Source of the DNA: Pseudomonas yamanorum
GTDB lineage: Bacteria > Pseudomonadota > Gammaproteobacteria > Pseudomonadales > Pseudomonadaceae
Direction of reading: 5' to 3'
NCBI RefSeq assembly: GCF_013386765.1
Contig: NZ_JACARE010000008.1
Location: forward strand, 74,748-138,747
Length of the DNA stretch: 64,000 bases
The position numbers were made by a program, and so were the translations under genes. Under the pieces are notes generated by a model. That model was not told the origin of the DNA. It ran no database searches and saw only the letters and a program-made list of their open reading frames with translations. How positions within the stretch are numbered: position 1 is the stretch's first letter; each line of letters begins with the position of its first letter. Of this stretch, positions 33,336-44,260 are shown in pieces.

Positions 33336-35000
33336 TCAACCGCGGTGACGGCCGCGGAAGTAGTTGATCAACCCCTGGGTGGACGCATCGTCCGCAGGCT
33401 GTTCTTCAGTGCCGGTCAGGCGGTTGTAGACGCCTTTGCCCAGCTCCTTGCCCAGCTCCACGCCCCATTGGTCGAAGGCGTTGATACCCCAGATGACGCT
33501 CTGCACGAACACTTTGTGCTCATACATGGCCACCAGCGCGCCGAGACGGCGAGGGCTGATGCGCTCAACCACAATGGTGTTGCTCGGACGGTTGCCCGGG
33601 ATCACCTTGTGCGGCGCCAGCTTCTCTACTTCAGCTTCGGCCATGCCTTTGTCGCGCAGTTCAGCTTCAGCTTCGGCGCGGGTCTTGCCGAGCATCAGTG
33701 CCTGGCTCTGGGACAGGCAGTTGGCGTACAGCCACTGATGGTGGTCGGAGACCGGGTTGAAGCTGACGATCGGCACGATGAAGTCGGCCGGGATCAGTTG
33801 GGTGCCCTGGTGCAGCAGCTGGTGGTAAGCGTGCTGGCCGTTGCAGCCTACGCCGCCCCAGATAACCGGGCCGGTGTCGGTGGAAACCGGCGTACCGTCC
33901 TGGCGCACGCTCTTGCCGTTGGATTCCATGTCCAGCTGTTGCAAGTGCTTGGTGATGTTACGCAAGTAGTGGTCGTACGGCAGGATCGCGTGGCTCTGCG
34001 CGCCCCAGAAGTTGCCGTACCACACGCCCAGCAGGCCCAGCAGCACCGGCATGTTCGCTTCGAACGGTGCGGTCTGGAAGTGCTGGTCCATGGTGTAGGC
34101 ACCGGACAACAGCTCCTTGAAGTTGGACATGCCGATGGCCAGCGCGATCGGCAAGCCGATGGCCGACCACAGCGAGTAACGACCGCCGACCCAGTCCCAC
34201 ATCGGGAAGATGTTTTCTTCGCGGATACCGAAGGCCACGGCGGCCGCGTTGTTGCTCGATACGGCGATGAAGTGGCGATACAGCTCGGCCTCCGAACCAC
34301 CCTGGGCCAGGTACCAGGCGCGGGCGGCCTGGGCGTTTTTCAGAGTTTCGAGGGTGTTGAAGGATTTCGACGAGACGATGAACAGCGTGGTCTCGGCGCG
34401 CAGCTTCATGGTCAGCTCGTGGAACTCGCTGCCGTCGATGTTCGCCAGGTAATGGCAGCGCACGCCTTTGTGGGCGTAGGACAACAGCGCTTCGGAGACC
34501 AGCTCCGGGCCGAGGAACGAGCCACCGATACCGATGTTCACCACGTCGGTGATCGGCTTCTCGGTGTAGCCACGCCACAGGCCGTCGTGGATGCGGCCGA
34601 CCAGGTCAGTGATCTGGTTCAGCACCTTGTGCACGTCCGGCATGATGTTCACGCCGTTGACCGACAGCTTGTCACCCACCGGGCGACGCAGCGCGGTGTG
34701 CAGCGCCGGGCGGCCTTCGGAAGAATTGACCGGCTCGCCGTTGAACAGCGACTTGATCGCGCCCTGAAGGTCGACTTCCTTGGCCAGGCCCACCAGCAGG
34801 TCGCGGGTTTCGCGGGTGATCAGGTTTTTCGAGTAATCGAGGAAAAGCCCGCAGCTGCTCAAGGTGAATTCGGTAAAGCGCTGGGGGTCGGCATTAAAGG
34901 CTTCGCGCATGCTGAAATCCTGCATGGCTTGGCGATGTTGATTGAGCGCTTGCCAGGCGGGCAGAGCGGTAACGTCATGAGGAGTGCGGTAGTACGCCAT
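33336..35000 (-). CDS. pgi: Glucose-6-phosphate isomerase
   Basis: Interconverts glucose-6-phosphate and fructose-6-phosphate. 554 residues. Signatures are [13 protein letters not shown], the sugar-phosphate site [27 protein letters not shown] with the catalytic Arg, [11 protein letters not shown] and, near the end, [14 protein letters not shown] with the catalytic Lys. ATG 35000 (MAYYRTPHD) has AAAGGAAA upstream; the open frame reaches 35099 but that extension is not Pgi-like. Confidence 0.97.
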   Translation of the reverse strand: MAYYRTPHDVTALPAWQALNQHRQAMQDFSMREAFNADPQRFTEFTLSSCGLFLDYSKNLITRETRDLLVGLAKEVDLQGAIKSLFNGEPVNSSEGRPALHTALRRPVGDKLSVNGVNIMPDVHKVLNQITDLVGRIHDGLWRGYTEKPITDVVNIGIGGSFLGPELVSEALLSYAHKGVRCHYLANIDGSEFHELTMKLRAETTLFIVSSKSFNTLETLKNAQAARAWYLAQGGSEAELYRHFIAVSSNNAAAVAFGIREENIFPMWDWVGGRYSLWSAIGLPIALAIGMSNFKELLSGAYTMDQHFQTAPFEANMPVLLGLLGVWYGNFWGAQSHAILPYDHYLRNITKHLQQLDMESNGKSVRQDGTPVSTDTGPVIWGGVGCNGQHAYHQLLHQGTQLIPADFIVPIVSFNPVSDHHQWLYANCLSQSQALMLGKTRAEAEAELRDKGMAEAEVEKLAPHKVIPGNRPSNTIVVERISPRRLGALVAMYEHKVFVQSVIWGINAFDQWGVELGKELGKGVYNRLTGTEEQPADDASTQGLINYFRGRHRG

Positions 35001-35164
35001 CGCTGCGGGTTTCCTTTTTATTGCTGGGACTGCTGTAGGACACTTCAAAGCCGGGAATGTCCTGTCTTTGTGAAGATGACAGGCTCCGGTCGACGCCAAC
35101 CAATAGCGTAGGGCGAATACATTAAACCTAGCGTGTCGATCTGTCTTGGCTTTGTCTGCGCTGT

Positions 35165-35188
35165 GGCCGGTACTTTTTTATACCGGCC
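35165..35188 (-). terminator. Hairpin between panC and pgi
   Basis: GGCCGGTA / TACCGGCC stem around an AT-rich loop, about 37-60 nt beyond the panC stop on the minus strand. No T run on the minus strand, so a weak or non-canonical end of the panBC transcript. Confidence 0.45.
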
Positions 35189-35224
35189 GATCAGGCAGTG
35201 CAACAGGCGGGGTGTGTCGCGGGG

Positions 35225-36076
35225 TCAGTTCAGGTGCAAATGCAGGTTGTCGATGAGCCGGGTGGCGCCCAGGTAGGCGGCGACCAGAATCACTACATCC
35301 TTGTCGTCAGCGGTGGCCGGGCGCAGGTGCAGGCCCTGGCGGACCTCCAGGTAGTCCATGCGAAAACCTGCAGCTTCGATCTGCTGGACCTGTGCGGCAC
35401 GCAGTTTGGCGAAGTCGCGGTCACCTGCTTCAATCGCCGCGGCAATCTGGCTGAGGCTACGGTACAGCACCGGTGCGATGGCGCGCTGCTCCTCGGTGAG
35501 GTAACCGTTGCGCGACGACAGCGCGAGGCCATCGTCGGCGCGTACGGTCGGCTCGCCGATAATCTGGATCGGCATGTTCAGGTCATGAACCATGGCGCGA
35601 ATCACCGCCAGTTGCTGGTAGTCCTTCTGGCCAAAGATCGCCAGGTCCGGCTGGACCATGTTGAACAGCTTGCTGACCACCGTGGCCACGCCTTCAAAAT
35701 GCCCGGGACGGCTGGCGCCGCACAGGCCTTCGGACAGTTGCGGCACGCTGACGCGCGTCTGGCCGGCCATGCCGTCGGGGTACATCTCGTCGACGGTCGG
35801 GGCGAACAGCAGGTTGCAGCCGGCCTGCAGCAGTTTCTCCTGGTCGGCCGCGAGGGTGCGTGGGTATTTGTCCAGGTCTTCGCCGGCGCCGAATTGCAGC
35901 GGGTTGACGAAAATGCTCGCCACCACGAAGTCCGCTTGTTGCGCGGCTTTGGTCACCAGCGTCGCATGGCCGCTGTGCAGGTTGCCCATGGTGGGCACAA
36001 AGCCGATGCGTTTGCCCGCGCTGCGGGCATGGGCGACGGCGGCGCGCAGTTCGCGCACGGTCTTGACGGTGTTCAT
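35225..36076 (-). CDS. panC: Pantothenate synthetase
   Basis: Joins pantoate and beta-alanine using ATP to make pantothenate, the coenzyme A precursor. 283 residues. Conserved [11 protein letters not shown] near the N-terminus (HxGH nucleotidyl-transfer motif), FGQKDYQQL, and SSRNGYL. Its start overlaps the panB stop by 4 nt, so the two are translationally coupled. panD (aspartate decarboxylase, source of beta-alanine) is not beside it. Confidence 0.97.
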   Translation of the reverse strand: MNTVKTVRELRAAVAHARSAGKRIGFVPTMGNLHSGHATLVTKAAQQADFVVASIFVNPLQFGAGEDLDKYPRTLAADQEKLLQAGCNLLFAPTVDEMYPDGMAGQTRVSVPQLSEGLCGASRPGHFEGVATVVSKLFNMVQPDLAIFGQKDYQQLAVIRAMVHDLNMPIQIIGEPTVRADDGLALSSRNGYLTEEQRAIAPVLYRSLSQIAAAIEAGDRDFAKLRAAQVQQIEAAGFRMDYLEVRQGLHLRPATADDKDVVILVAAYLGATRLIDNLHLHLN

Positions 36077-36873
36077 GCAGAGAATCCGTGTTCGGCGCCC
36101 GGGAAGGTGACGGCTTTGACTTCGCTGACATAGGCGGCGATGGCCGATTGAATGCTGTCCTGGCCCGTCATGAAGTTTTTCACGAACTTGGGTACGCGGC
36201 CGGAGAGGGACAGGCCCAGCATGTCGTGCACTACCAGAACCTGGCCGTCGGTGTCAGCGCCTGCGCCGATACCGATCACCGGTACCTTGACCGCCTGGGT
36301 GATTTCCGCTGCCAATTCGCTCGGCACGCACTCCAGCAAAATCATGCACGCGCCGGCCTGCTCAAGGGCGATGGCATCGGCGCGCATCTGGCGCGCCTGG
36401 GCTTCGCCGCGGCCTTGTACCTTATAACCGCCGAGGATGTTGACCGACTGCGGCGTCAGGCCCATGTGCGCGCAAACCGGCACGCCGCGTTCGGCCAGCA
36501 AGCGGATCGACTCGGCGAGCCAGGCCGCACCTTCAACCTTGACCATGTGCGCACCGGCCCGCATCAGCTTGGCGCTGTTGGTCAGGGTCTGTTCGATGGT
36601 GGCATCGGCCATGAAGGGCAGGTCGGCAATGATGAACGCGCCCTCGTTACCGCGTTTGACGCAGGCGGTGTGGTAGGCGATGTCTTCGGTGGTCACGGGC
36701 AGGGTGCTGTCATTCCCTTGCAGGACCATGCCCAGGGAGTCCCCCACCAGCAGCACTTCAACGCCAGCCTGGCAACTGGCCTGGGCAAAAGTGGCGTCGT
36801 AGCTGGTCAGCATGGTGATTTTTTCACCTTTGAGCTTGAGGCTCTGCAAGGTGCTAAGGGTAACGTTTGGCAT
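36073..36873 (-). CDS. panB: 3-methyl-2-oxobutanoate hydroxymethyltransferase
   Basis: Adds a hydroxymethyl group from methylene-tetrahydrofolate to ketoisovalerate, the first step to pantothenate. 266 residues, TIM barrel: [19 protein letters not shown] metal-binding segment, [12 protein letters not shown] and the GIGAG phosphate loop. ATG 36873 ([10 protein letters not shown]) follows GAGGAC by about 8 nt and is preferred to 36888. The substrate ketoisovalerate comes from the Ilv pathway (57-61 kb). Confidence 0.96.
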   Translation of the reverse strand: MPNVTLSTLQSLKLKGEKITMLTSYDATFAQASCQAGVEVLLVGDSLGMVLQGNDSTLPVTTEDIAYHTACVKRGNEGAFIIADLPFMADATIEQTLTNSAKLMRAGAHMVKVEGAAWLAESIRLLAERGVPVCAHMGLTPQSVNILGGYKVQGRGEAQARQMRADAIALEQAGACMILLECVPSELAAEITQAVKVPVIGIGAGADTDGQVLVVHDMLGLSLSGRVPKFVKNFMTGQDSIQSAIAAYVSEVKAVTFPGAEHGFSA

Positions 36874-37237
36874 GAAAAGGGTCCTCATTCAGGCGCTTGG
36901 AAACAGCGAGTAACGCGCGTGAGTCTTCGTTTATACAGGCGCACTTTCTTAAGGATCAGTGCTTATAAGGCCTGGATTGCGCCCTTTAGCGCCGGGTAGG
37001 CGGCAGCGGGACGCCTATAGTCGTGAGGAGAACTCTGGAAGTCAATTGGATGTGTTACCGCATTGTTACGGCCGGGGTGTTACCGCTGTTACTGATGCGA
37101 TTCAGCAGGTCCACCGGTGTATTCAAAGGCGCCGCAGATCACTGTGGGAGCTGGCTTGCCTGCGATTGCATCACCGCGACATACCTGATGCACCGGGTCG
37201 TCTGCATCGCAGGCAAGCCAGCTCCCACATGATCGTG
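36874..37237. other. panB-folK intergenic region
   Basis: 364 bp with no gene. Its only clear content is the REPIN at 37143-37229. It must hold the panBC promoter or allow read-through from folK; I could not identify convincing -35/-10 elements. Confidence 0.5.
37143..37229. repeat. REPIN, GTGGGAGCTGGCTTGCCTGCGAT type
   Basis: Inverted pair of a REP closely related to, but distinct from, the one at 33204: the arms at 37143-37170 and about 37203-37229 read TGTGGGAGCTGGCTTGCCTG and its complement. It ends about 9 bp before the folK stop codon. Confidence 0.88.
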
Positions 37238-37723
37238 TCAGGCCTCCGGCAGGCGTTCCAGGCCGACAAACGGGCAGGCGTGGAGCAGGTCACTCAGCAA
37301 GCGGCCATCGGCCAGTTGCAGGCCGGCGGGAGCCAGTTCTGCCAGCGGGTAAAGCACGAATGCCCGCAGGTGCATTTGATAGTGCGGCACCTTCAGGCGC
37401 GGCTCATCGATCAGTCGGTCGCCGAATACCAGGATGTCCAGGTCCAGGGTGCGCGGGCCCCAGCGCTCAAGGCGCTCGCGGCCCTGGTCATTCTCGATGG
37501 CTTGCAGCGCATCGAGCAGTTCCAGCGGCGCGAGGGCGCTGTCCAGGGCCGCGACCGCATTGGTGTAGCGCGGTTGGCCCGGGAGCAGGGAATCACTTTG
37601 ATAGAAGGCAGAGACGCCCGCCAGCGTGGTGTTCGGCAATTGCGCCAAGGCCTCGACGGCATGGCGCAATTGTTGTCCAGGGGCCGCCAGGTTGCTGCCC
37701 AGGCCGATGTAGATACGTTCCAC
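37238..37723 (-). CDS. folK: 2-amino-4-hydroxy-6-hydroxymethyldihydropteridine diphosphokinase
   Basis: Transfers diphosphate from ATP to hydroxymethyl-dihydropterin, giving the substrate of FolP (12.5 kb). 161 residues. Signatures are IYIGLGSNL at the start and RWGPRTLDLDILVFGD (about 93-108), whose Asp pair binds magnesium, plus VPHYQMHLRAFVL. GTG 37723 is chosen because the protein begins VERIYIGLGSN and lies 4 nt after the pcnB stop; longer readings run inside pcnB. Confidence 0.94.
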   Translation of the reverse strand: MERIYIGLGSNLAAPGQQLRHAVEALAQLPNTTLAGVSAFYQSDSLLPGQPRYTNAVAALDSALAPLELLDALQAIENDQGRERLERWGPRTLDLDILVFGDRLIDEPRLKVPHYQMHLRAFVLYPLAELAPAGLQLADGRLLSDLLHACPFVGLERLPEA

Positions 37724-37727
37724 GGGC

Positions 37728-39134
37728 TTACTCGCCAGAGGCGCTCGAGGCATCGCCAGCGCTGCGTTTGCGCTTGCTGCCACTGCTACGGCGACGTTTT
37801 TTCGGGCCATCACCGGCGGCTTCGCCTTTGCTGCCGAGCTCTTTGATCATCTCGCGGCGCTGGCTGTCGTTGGCGTCCTGGTAGTCGGTCCACCATTCGC
37901 CCAGGCCATCGGTCTGTTCGCCGGCGCTTTCGCGCAGCAACAGGAAGTCGTAGCCGGCACGGAAGCGTGGGTTGTCCAGCAGCAGGTCGGCGCGTTTGCC
38001 GCTGCGGCGTGGCAGGCGCTCCTGCATGTCCCAGATCTCGCGGATCGGCATGGTGAAGCGTTTCGGAATGGCGATGCGCTGGCATTGCTCGGCGATCAGC
38101 TCGTGAGCCGCTTCCTGCATGGCCGGAATCGCCGGCATGCCACGGTCTTGCAGGCGCATCACACGTTTTGGCAGCGCTGGCCACAACAGGGCAGCAAACA
38201 GGAACGCCGGGGTGACCGGTTTGTTCTGCTTGATGCGCAGGTCGGTGTTGATCAAGGCTTCGCTGATCAGCGTGTGGGTGTAGGTCGGGTTGTACTCCAG
38301 TGCTTCGGCGCTGGCCGGGAACAATGGGTCGAACAACTGCAGGTCTACCAGCATTTCGAAGGTGTCGGCGGCATAGCCGGAGAGGAACAGCTTGAGCACC
38401 TCTTCGAACAACCGGGCCGATGGGATTTCCCGCAGCATCGGTGCCAGGTCGCGAATCGGCGCGGCCGTGTGTTTCTCGATCCCGAAGTTCAGCTTGGCGG
38501 CAAAGCGCACGGCCCGCAGCATCCGTACCGGGTCTTCCTGGTAGCGTTGCGTCGGGTCGCCGATCAGTCGCAGCAGGTTGTTGCGGATGTCGTGTACGCC
38601 ATTGGCGTAATCGAGGATGCGCTCGCTGACCGGGTCGTAATACAGGGCATTGATGGTGAAGTCGCGGCGTTGCGCGTCTTCTTCCAGGGTGCCGTAGACA
38701 TTGTCCCGCAGGATGCGTCCGCTTTCATTGCGGGAAGACTGGTTAGTGTCTTCTTCTTCATCGTTTTGCGGGTGATTGGCGCGGAAGGTCGCGACCTCGA
38801 TGATCTCGCGACCAAAGTGGATGTGCACCAACTTGAAGCGCCGACCAATGATCCGCGCATTGCGGAATTCGGCACGCACCTGTTCCGGCGTGGCGCTGGT
38901 GGCGACGTCGAAATCCTTGGGAGTGATGTTGAGCAACATGTCGCGCACGCAACCGCCAACCAGGTAAGCCTGGTAGCCGGCGTTCTGCAAACGTTCGACG
39001 ATGTTCACCGCATAACGGCTGAACTGGGCGCGTTGCAGCGAATGCTGGCTGCTATTGAGCACTTCAGGCGTGCTGCGTTTGTGTTGCGTACGACGCAAGG
39101 GAGAACGGAATGACTGGAACAACTTCTTCAGCAT
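37728..39134 (-). CDS. pcnB: Poly(A) polymerase I
   Basis: Adds 3' poly(A) tails that promote RNA decay. 468 residues. The nucleotidyltransferase head has GYQAYLVGGCVRDMLL and the acidic metal site KDFDVATSA; then RDFTINALYYDP, RLIGDPTQRYQEDPVRMLRAVRFAAKL (family signature) and a basic, low-complexity tail (KKRRRSSGSKRKRS) likely to bind RNA. ATG 39134 (MLKKLFQSFR) is preferred to an in-frame GTG at 39143; neither has a strong Shine-Dalgarno. pcnB-folK is the conserved pair. Confidence 0.95.
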   Translation of the reverse strand: MLKKLFQSFRSPLRRTQHKRSTPEVLNSSQHSLQRAQFSRYAVNIVERLQNAGYQAYLVGGCVRDMLLNITPKDFDVATSATPEQVRAEFRNARIIGRRFKLVHIHFGREIIEVATFRANHPQNDEEEDTNQSSRNESGRILRDNVYGTLEEDAQRRDFTINALYYDPVSERILDYANGVHDIRNNLLRLIGDPTQRYQEDPVRMLRAVRFAAKLNFGIEKHTAAPIRDLAPMLREIPSARLFEEVLKLFLSGYAADTFEMLVDLQLFDPLFPASAEALEYNPTYTHTLISEALINTDLRIKQNKPVTPAFLFAALLWPALPKRVMRLQDRGMPAIPAMQEAAHELIAEQCQRIAIPKRFTMPIREIWDMQERLPRRSGKRADLLLDNPRFRAGYDFLLLRESAGEQTDGLGEWWTDYQDANDSQRREMIKELGSKGEAAGDGPKKRRRSSGSKRKRSAGDASSASGE

Positions 39135-39287
39135 GGGATGCACTGTTTGAAGGAATGTTCGGCCATAACGAAGAATGACCGCATGATGGGCGGGGATTCT
39201 AGCATTTAGTCAGGGGATGGTGTAGGAACTAGCTGCAAGGCTTGAGCCAGAAGCTTAAAAAGAAGGGGGGCAAGCGCCAAATCGCAG

Positions 39288-39654
39288 AAACTACAAGGGG
39301 AGCCGAAGCTCCCCCAGAAGTAGTTGCGTGCTCTATTTTTATTATTGGTTTCGGGCTTCTTGTTTTTGTTGATCGCCCTCGCCATGAAGCTTCACCTTCA
39401 TGACACTCCCAATCGGGAGCCAAGAGCAAACGGATTGCTTTGGTCGCTGTGTTGCTGATCTACGATCCAACCAGTTCAGGCTCTGCCTTAGGGCAGTTTT
39501 TGTTGTTCTCGGCCTGGTTGCGGGGCAAGCCCCAAATGCAACGCCTCTCCAAAAGAATCAGTTAGCTGCGCCTCCGCCGTGTTGTTTTTGTTATGCGTGA
39601 GTCGATTCGTCTTATTTTTATTGTCTTGTACATTTGCTTGTTATTGTTTTTGTA
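39288..39654 (-). ncRNA. crcZ: CrcZ small RNA
   Basis: About 365-nt RNA that titrates Hfq/Crc and so lifts carbon catabolite repression. Evidence: it lies directly downstream of cbrB on the same strand, behind a sigma-54 promoter; and read on the minus strand it has six A-rich motifs of the AANAANAA type (near 39636-39654, 39610-39628, 39580-39597, 39494-39507, 39360-39372 and 39332-39346), for example ACAAAAACAATAACAAGC at the 5' end. The 3' end is set by the stem GGGGAGC/GCTCCCC at 39297-39314. No protein is encoded. The 5' end is inferred from the promoter. Confidence 0.9.
39297..39314 (-). terminator. 3' hairpin of crcZ
   Basis: GGGGAGC-TTCG-GCTCCCC on the minus strand, followed by CTTGTAGTTTCT, a weak T tract. 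The probable transcript end of crcZ, about 150 bp before pcnB. Confidence 0.7.
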
Positions 39655-39664
39655 CTAAGCATAT

Positions 39665-39681
39665 AGCAGGGTGCGTGCCAA
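39665..39681 (-). promoter_or_regulatory. Sigma-54 promoter of crcZ
   Basis: On the minus strand TTGGCACGCACCCTGCT, a near-perfect match to TTGGCACG-N4-TTGCW with correct GG-GC spacing. Transcription would start near 39654. Confidence 0.9.
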
Positions 39682-39738
39682 CTTTTGCGAGGCCCAGCAA
39701 AATAAGGGGTTTGGGGCGCTTTCGGGTTTTTTGAAGGC

Positions 39739-39779
39739 GAAAAAAAGCCGGGGCTTCGTTACCGTAAGCCCCGGCTTTT
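39739..39779 (-). terminator. Terminator after cbrB
   Basis: AAAAGCCGGGGCTTACGG...CCCCGGCTTTTTTT on the minus strand, 12-bp GC-rich stem with a T run. It separates cbrB transcription from the crcZ promoter. Symmetric enough to work in both directions. Confidence 0.9.
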
Positions 39780-39829
39780 GTTACGTGAAAAATCAGCGGT
39801 AACAGTTTTTTCACATCTGAGGGTGTTAC
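39779..39829. promoter_or_regulatory. CbrB enhancer sites upstream of crcZ
   Basis: TGTTAC-N14-GTAACA (39779-39804) is a perfect dyad, and another TGTTAC half-site lies at 39824-39829. This pattern agrees with the CbrB recognition sequence reported for P. putida/P. aeruginosa crcZ, as I remember it. It lies about 125-175 bp upstream of the crcZ start, between the cbrB stop and its terminator. Confidence 0.8.
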
Positions 39830-39846
39830 CTGTGGGGGAGACCCAC

Positions 39847-41283
39847 TCAGCTTTCGCTGGCAACCCCGGTCTTGCGCCGCGGAATGCCCAGGCGCTGGCG
39901 CCGTTCCCACAGGCATTTACGGCTGACGCCCAGTTTGCGCGCCAGTTCGGTCTCGGTCATGTGGTCCTGATGTTCGAGGACGAAATGCTGGAAGTAATCT
40001 TCCAGTGACAAATCTTCCGTCGGCTCGTGGCTGTTGTTACTGCCACCCTGCTGCGGCGGCAAGCCAATGAAGTCGTCATCGTCCAGGTCGCTGAGCTCGA
40101 TATCGATCCCCAGCAGCTCGGCGGAAATTTCCGGGCTCTCCGACAGAATCACCGCACGTTCTACCGCGTTCTCCAGTTCCCGCACGTTACCGGGCCAAGA
40201 GTAGTGGCGGATGGCCTGTTCGGCATCGGCGGCAAACTTCAGGTCGGTACGATTGATGCGCGCACTCTGGCGTGCCAGGAAGGCCGTGGCGATCTCGTTG
40301 ACGTCGGTACCGCGCTCACGCAGGGCTGGCAGTTTGAGAGCGATCACGTGCAGGCGGTAATAAAGGTCTTCACGGAACTGGCCGATCTTGGCCAGGCTTT
40401 TGAGGTCTCGGTGAGTGGCTGCAATCAGCCGTACGTCGACCTTCTGCGATTGCACCGAGCCGACGCGGCGGATTTCGCCTTCCTGCAATACCCGCAGCAA
40501 CCGCGCCTGGGCTTCCAGTGGCAGTTCGCCGATCTCGTCGAGAAACAGTGTGCCGCCGTCGGCAGCTTCGACCAACCCCGCACGGCCAGCGCTGGCGCCG
40601 GTAAAGGCACCTTTTTCATGGCCGAACAATTCGGATTCGATCAGGGATTCAGGGATCGCCGCGCAGTTCACCGAGATCATCGGTGCCTTGGCGCGCTTGG
40701 ACAGGTTGTGCAGGGCGCGGGCCACCAGTTCTTTACCGGTACCGGACTCGCCCTGGATCAATACATTGGAGTCAGTCGGCGCCACCTTGCGGATCTTGCT
40801 GTACAGGTCCTGCATCGGTGGGCAGGAGCCGATGATGCCGATTTCGCCATTACTGTTATCAACGCCGGGTTTTTCTGCGCCGTTGACGGCCTTGCCCGCA
40901 GCCGGGCGTTCAGCCGGTGTGCTGCTGGCGGATTGGCGGTCACGCAGGATACGGGCCACGGCCTGGAGCATTTCGTCGTGGTCGAAAGGCTTGGCGATGT
41001 AGTCCACCGCGCCCATCTTCATCGAGTCCACAGCCGAGCGCAGGCTGGCGTAGCTGGTCATGATCAGCACCGGGGTGCCCTGGCCGAGCTTGATCAGCTC
41101 GGTGCCAGGGGCGCCCGGCAAACGCAGGTCACTGACGATCAGGTCGAACGTGGGAATGCTGAAACGCTCCTGGGCTTCCTGCACCGAGCCGGCTTCGCTG
41201 ACCTGGTACTGATTACGTTCAAGCAGGCGACGCAAGGCAGAGCGGATAATGGTTTCGTCTTCGACGATCAAAATGTGCGGCAT
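39847..41283 (-). CDS. cbrB: Sigma-54-dependent response regulator CbrB
   Basis: NtrC-family activator of crcZ and of genes for amino acid use. 478 residues: receiver domain (1-120) with phospho-acceptor Asp52 in [11 protein letters not shown]+ domain with Walker A GESGTGKE and the sigma-54-contacting GAFTGA loop, and a Fis-type helix-turn-helix at the C-terminus ([23 protein letters not shown]). 22 nt downstream of cbrA, so co-transcribed with its sensor. crcZ lies immediately downstream. Confidence 0.97.
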   Translation of the reverse strand: MPHILIVEDETIIRSALRRLLERNQYQVSEAGSVQEAQERFSIPTFDLIVSDLRLPGAPGTELIKLGQGTPVLIMTSYASLRSAVDSMKMGAVDYIAKPFDHDEMLQAVARILRDRQSASSTPAERPAAGKAVNGAEKPGVDNSNGEIGIIGSCPPMQDLYSKIRKVAPTDSNVLIQGESGTGKELVARALHNLSKRAKAPMISVNCAAIPESLIESELFGHEKGAFTGASAGRAGLVEAADGGTLFLDEIGELPLEAQARLLRVLQEGEIRRVGSVQSQKVDVRLIAATHRDLKSLAKIGQFREDLYYRLHVIALKLPALRERGTDVNEIATAFLARQSARINRTDLKFAADAEQAIRHYSWPGNVRELENAVERAVILSESPEISAELLGIDIELSDLDDDDFIGLPPQQGGSNNSHEPTEDLSLEDYFQHFVLEHQDHMTETELARKLGVSRKCLWERRQRLGIPRRKTGVASES

Positions 41284-41305
41284 TGATTCAACTCTCTCGA
41301 CGGTC

Positions 41306-44260
41306 TCAGTTCACAGCGGACGTCGCTTCGACATGACGCGGCAAGGTCACCCGAATACGGGTGCCGCGTTGGCTTTCGGTGTCAGCCGGGCTGTCGATGG
41401 TGATTTGTCCATAATGCTCTTCAACGATGGAATAGACCAGTGCAAGGCCCAGACCGGTACCTTCACCCGGATCCTTGGTGGTGAAGAAGGGTTCGAACAA
41501 TCGGTCCATGATGTTCTGTGGAATGCCGCTGCCTTCGTCCTCCACGATCAGATCGACCGTGTGCTCGAAAGCCTCGCTCTTGACCCGTACTGCGCTGCCG
41601 GCCGGCGATGCGTCGCGGGCGTTGGACAGCAGGTTGATCAGCACTTGGGCCAGGCGTTGTGAATCACCGTCGACCCAGTGTTCCGGGTCGCACAGGTTGA
41701 AGAACTGTACTTCGAAATTGCGCCGGTTCAAGGCCAGCAGCCCAATGGCATCCTGAGCCACTTCGGCCAGGCACACGGCCTCGTCATGATTCTGATGGGC
41801 GCCGGCGTGGGCAAAGCTCATCAGCGACTGCACGATGCGCGAAACACGCTTGGTCTGCTCAAGAATCTGCCCGCTGATCTCGATGATTTCGCCGTCTTCC
41901 TCGCGCTCTTCCCGCAGGTTTTGCGCGAGGCAGGCGATACCGGTGATCGGATTGCCGATTTCATGGGCCACGCCGGCCGCCAGGCGCCCGATGCTGGCCA
42001 GGCGCTCGGAGTGCACCAGCTTGTCTTCGAGCATCTGGGTTTCGGTCAGGTCTTCCACCAGCAGCACCAGGCCGCTGTTGCCGGGCGCCAATGGCTCGTC
42101 GATAGCGGCCTTGTGCAGGTTGAGCCAGCGGGTCTGGCCGTCCAGCGCCAGGTGCTGTTTGTGCAAGTGTTCGTCGGGCAGGTTGATGAAGCCCTGGAGC
42201 AATTCTTTCCACGGGTCGCCAATGGTGTTCAGGCGCGAGCCCACCACGCGCTGGGCGGCGATGCCGGTGAGCTCTTCCATGGCCTTGTTCCACATCAGGA
42301 TCTCTTGATCCTTGGCCAGGGAGCAGACGCCCATCGGCAACTCCTGCAACGTTTGGCGGTGATAGCGGCGCAAGGCGTCGAGTTCGGCGGCGAGGCCGGT
42401 GAGGCGCGAGTGGTAATCCTCCAGCCGGCTTTCGATGAAGTGGATGTCTTCGGTCACGTAGTTTTCGCCGCCGGCCTTGTAGGGCAGGAAGGTCTCGACC
42501 ATGTCCTGGGACACACTCGGGCCCATCAGGCCGGAAAGGTTGGCTTCGATACGGTCACGCAGGCGGCGCAAGGCGTAAGGCCGGCGCTCGTCGAACGGCA
42601 GGTAAAGATCGCGCAGGGCCTGTTCGACTTCCTTTTGCGCGGCCTTGGCGCCCAGCGGCTTGGCCAGTTGCGTGGCGAATTCCTGGGGTGATGCGGCGTG
42701 CAGTTCACGGCGTTGCGGGCGGCGTACGTTATCCACCGCGCAGGCTTCGGCGGCGCTGGTTTCTTCGGGGCTGGCGTTGGTGAACAGCGAGATCAGGGTG
42801 AACATCAGTACGTTGGCCGCCAGCGAGGCAATCGCCGCCATGTGCCAGCTGGTGTCGTCGAGTACGTAGATCATGTTCAGCAACGGGATGTAGAAACCCT
42901 GCAGATTGCCCACCAGCGGCAACAGCATGGTTACGGTCCACACCAGGATCCCGGCCAGCAGCCCGGCGATAAATCCACGGCGGTTGGCAGTCGGCCAGTA
43001 CAGCACCGACAACACGCCCGGCAGGAACTGCAATGTGGCGACGAAGGCGACAATGCCCAGGTTGGCCAGGTCCTGCTCGGCGCCCAGCAACAGGTAGAAA
43101 CCATAGCCGGCCATGATGATCGCGACGATCAGGGCCCGGCGGGTCCATTTCAGCCAGCGGTAGATATTGCCTTCGGCCGGCGGTTGGTAGAGCGGCAGCA
43201 CCAGGTGATTGAGCGCCATCCCCGACAGCGCCAGGGTGCTGACGATGATCAGCCCGCTGGAGGCCGATAACCCGCCGACATACGCCAGCAGCGCCAGAGA
43301 CTTGCTGTTCGCGGCAATGCCGACGCCCAGGGTGAAGTATTCCGGATTAGTGGTGGCGCCAAGCTTCAGGCCGGCCCAGAGGATCAGCGGCACCGCCAGG
43401 CTCATCAGCAGCAGGAACAGCGGCAAGCCCCAGCTGGCGCTGACCAGTGAGCGCGGGTTGAGGTTCTCGGTGAAGGTCATGTGGTACATGTGCGGCATCA
43501 CGATGGCCGAGGCGAAAAACACCAACAGCAGCGTGCGCCATGGGCCTTCCTGCAAGGGCGTGTGCAGCGCGGCCAGGGCAGTCTGGTTTTGCAGCAGCCA
43601 CAGCTCCAGCTGTTGCGGGCCATCGAATACGCCATACAGCGCATACAGGCCGACGCCGCCAATGGCGATCAGCTTGATCACCGATTCAAACGCGATGGCG
43701 AACACCAGGCCTTCGTGTTTCTCACGGGTAGCGATATGCCGTGAGCCAAAGAAAATCGTGAACAGGGTGATCAGTGCGCAGAAGCTCAATGCAACACGGT
43801 GTTGTACCGGCTCGCGGGTCAGGATGCTGATGGAATCGGCCACGGCCTGAATCTGCAAGGCTAGCAACGGCAGCACGCCGATCAGCATGAAGATTGTGGT
43901 CAACGCACCGGCCCAGGTACTGCGAAAACGGAAGGCAAACAGGTCGGCCAGGGACGACAGCTGGTAGGTGCGGGTGATTTTCAGGATCGGATACAACAGC
44001 ACCGGCGCCAGCAAGAACGCCCCGGACACCCCGAGGTAGCTCGAAAGAAAGCCATAACCGTACTGATAGGCCAGGCCCACCGTGCCATAAAACGCCCAGG
44101 CGCTGGCGTACACGCCCAACGACAAGGTGTAGGTCAACGGATGGCGAATGATCGCCCGCGGAATCATTCCACGTTCACTGATCCAGGCTACCCCGAACAG
44201 CGCGGCCAGGTAGGCGGCGCTGATCAGCAGCATCTCGGTCAGGCTAAAGCTCATCGGCAT
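41306..44260 (-). CDS. cbrA: Sensor histidine kinase CbrA
   Basis: Partner kinase of CbrB. 984 residues. The N-terminal ~510 residues form a sodium:solute-symporter-like (SSSF) membrane domain with about 13 helices; then a linker, a PAS-like domain (about 610-735, [29 protein letters not shown]), the HisKA box with phospho-acceptor His in [16 protein letters not shown], and HATPase motifs ([29 protein letters not shown]). The transporter-kinase fusion is the family hallmark. Start ATG 44260 overlaps cbrX by 17 nt; ATG 44254 is possible. Confidence 0.97.
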   Translation of the reverse strand: MPMSFSLTEMLLISAAYLAALFGVAWISERGMIPRAIIRHPLTYTLSLGVYASAWAFYGTVGLAYQYGYGFLSSYLGVSGAFLLAPVLLYPILKITRTYQLSSLADLFAFRFRSTWAGALTTIFMLIGVLPLLALQIQAVADSISILTREPVQHRVALSFCALITLFTIFFGSRHIATREKHEGLVFAIAFESVIKLIAIGGVGLYALYGVFDGPQQLELWLLQNQTALAALHTPLQEGPWRTLLLVFFASAIVMPHMYHMTFTENLNPRSLVSASWGLPLFLLLMSLAVPLILWAGLKLGATTNPEYFTLGVGIAANSKSLALLAYVGGLSASSGLIIVSTLALSGMALNHLVLPLYQPPAEGNIYRWLKWTRRALIVAIIMAGYGFYLLLGAEQDLANLGIVAFVATLQFLPGVLSVLYWPTANRRGFIAGLLAGILVWTVTMLLPLVGNLQGFYIPLLNMIYVLDDTSWHMAAIASLAANVLMFTLISLFTNASPEETSAAEACAVDNVRRPQRRELHAASPQEFATQLAKPLGAKAAQKEVEQALRDLYLPFDERRPYALRRLRDRIEANLSGLMGPSVSQDMVETFLPYKAGGENYVTEDIHFIESRLEDYHSRLTGLAAELDALRRYHRQTLQELPMGVCSLAKDQEILMWNKAMEELTGIAAQRVVGSRLNTIGDPWKELLQGFINLPDEHLHKQHLALDGQTRWLNLHKAAIDEPLAPGNSGLVLLVEDLTETQMLEDKLVHSERLASIGRLAAGVAHEIGNPITGIACLAQNLREEREEDGEIIEISGQILEQTKRVSRIVQSLMSFAHAGAHQNHDEAVCLAEVAQDAIGLLALNRRNFEVQFFNLCDPEHWVDGDSQRLAQVLINLLSNARDASPAGSAVRVKSEAFEHTVDLIVEDEGSGIPQNIMDRLFEPFFTTKDPGEGTGLGLALVYSIVEEHYGQITIDSPADTESQRGTRIRVTLPRHVEATSAVN

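Noticed and set aside
39400..39600. 66-codon plus-strand frame between pcnB and cbrB
   Set aside because: It lies antisense to crcZ; its Leu/Phe/Cys content is just the complement of the A-rich motifs.
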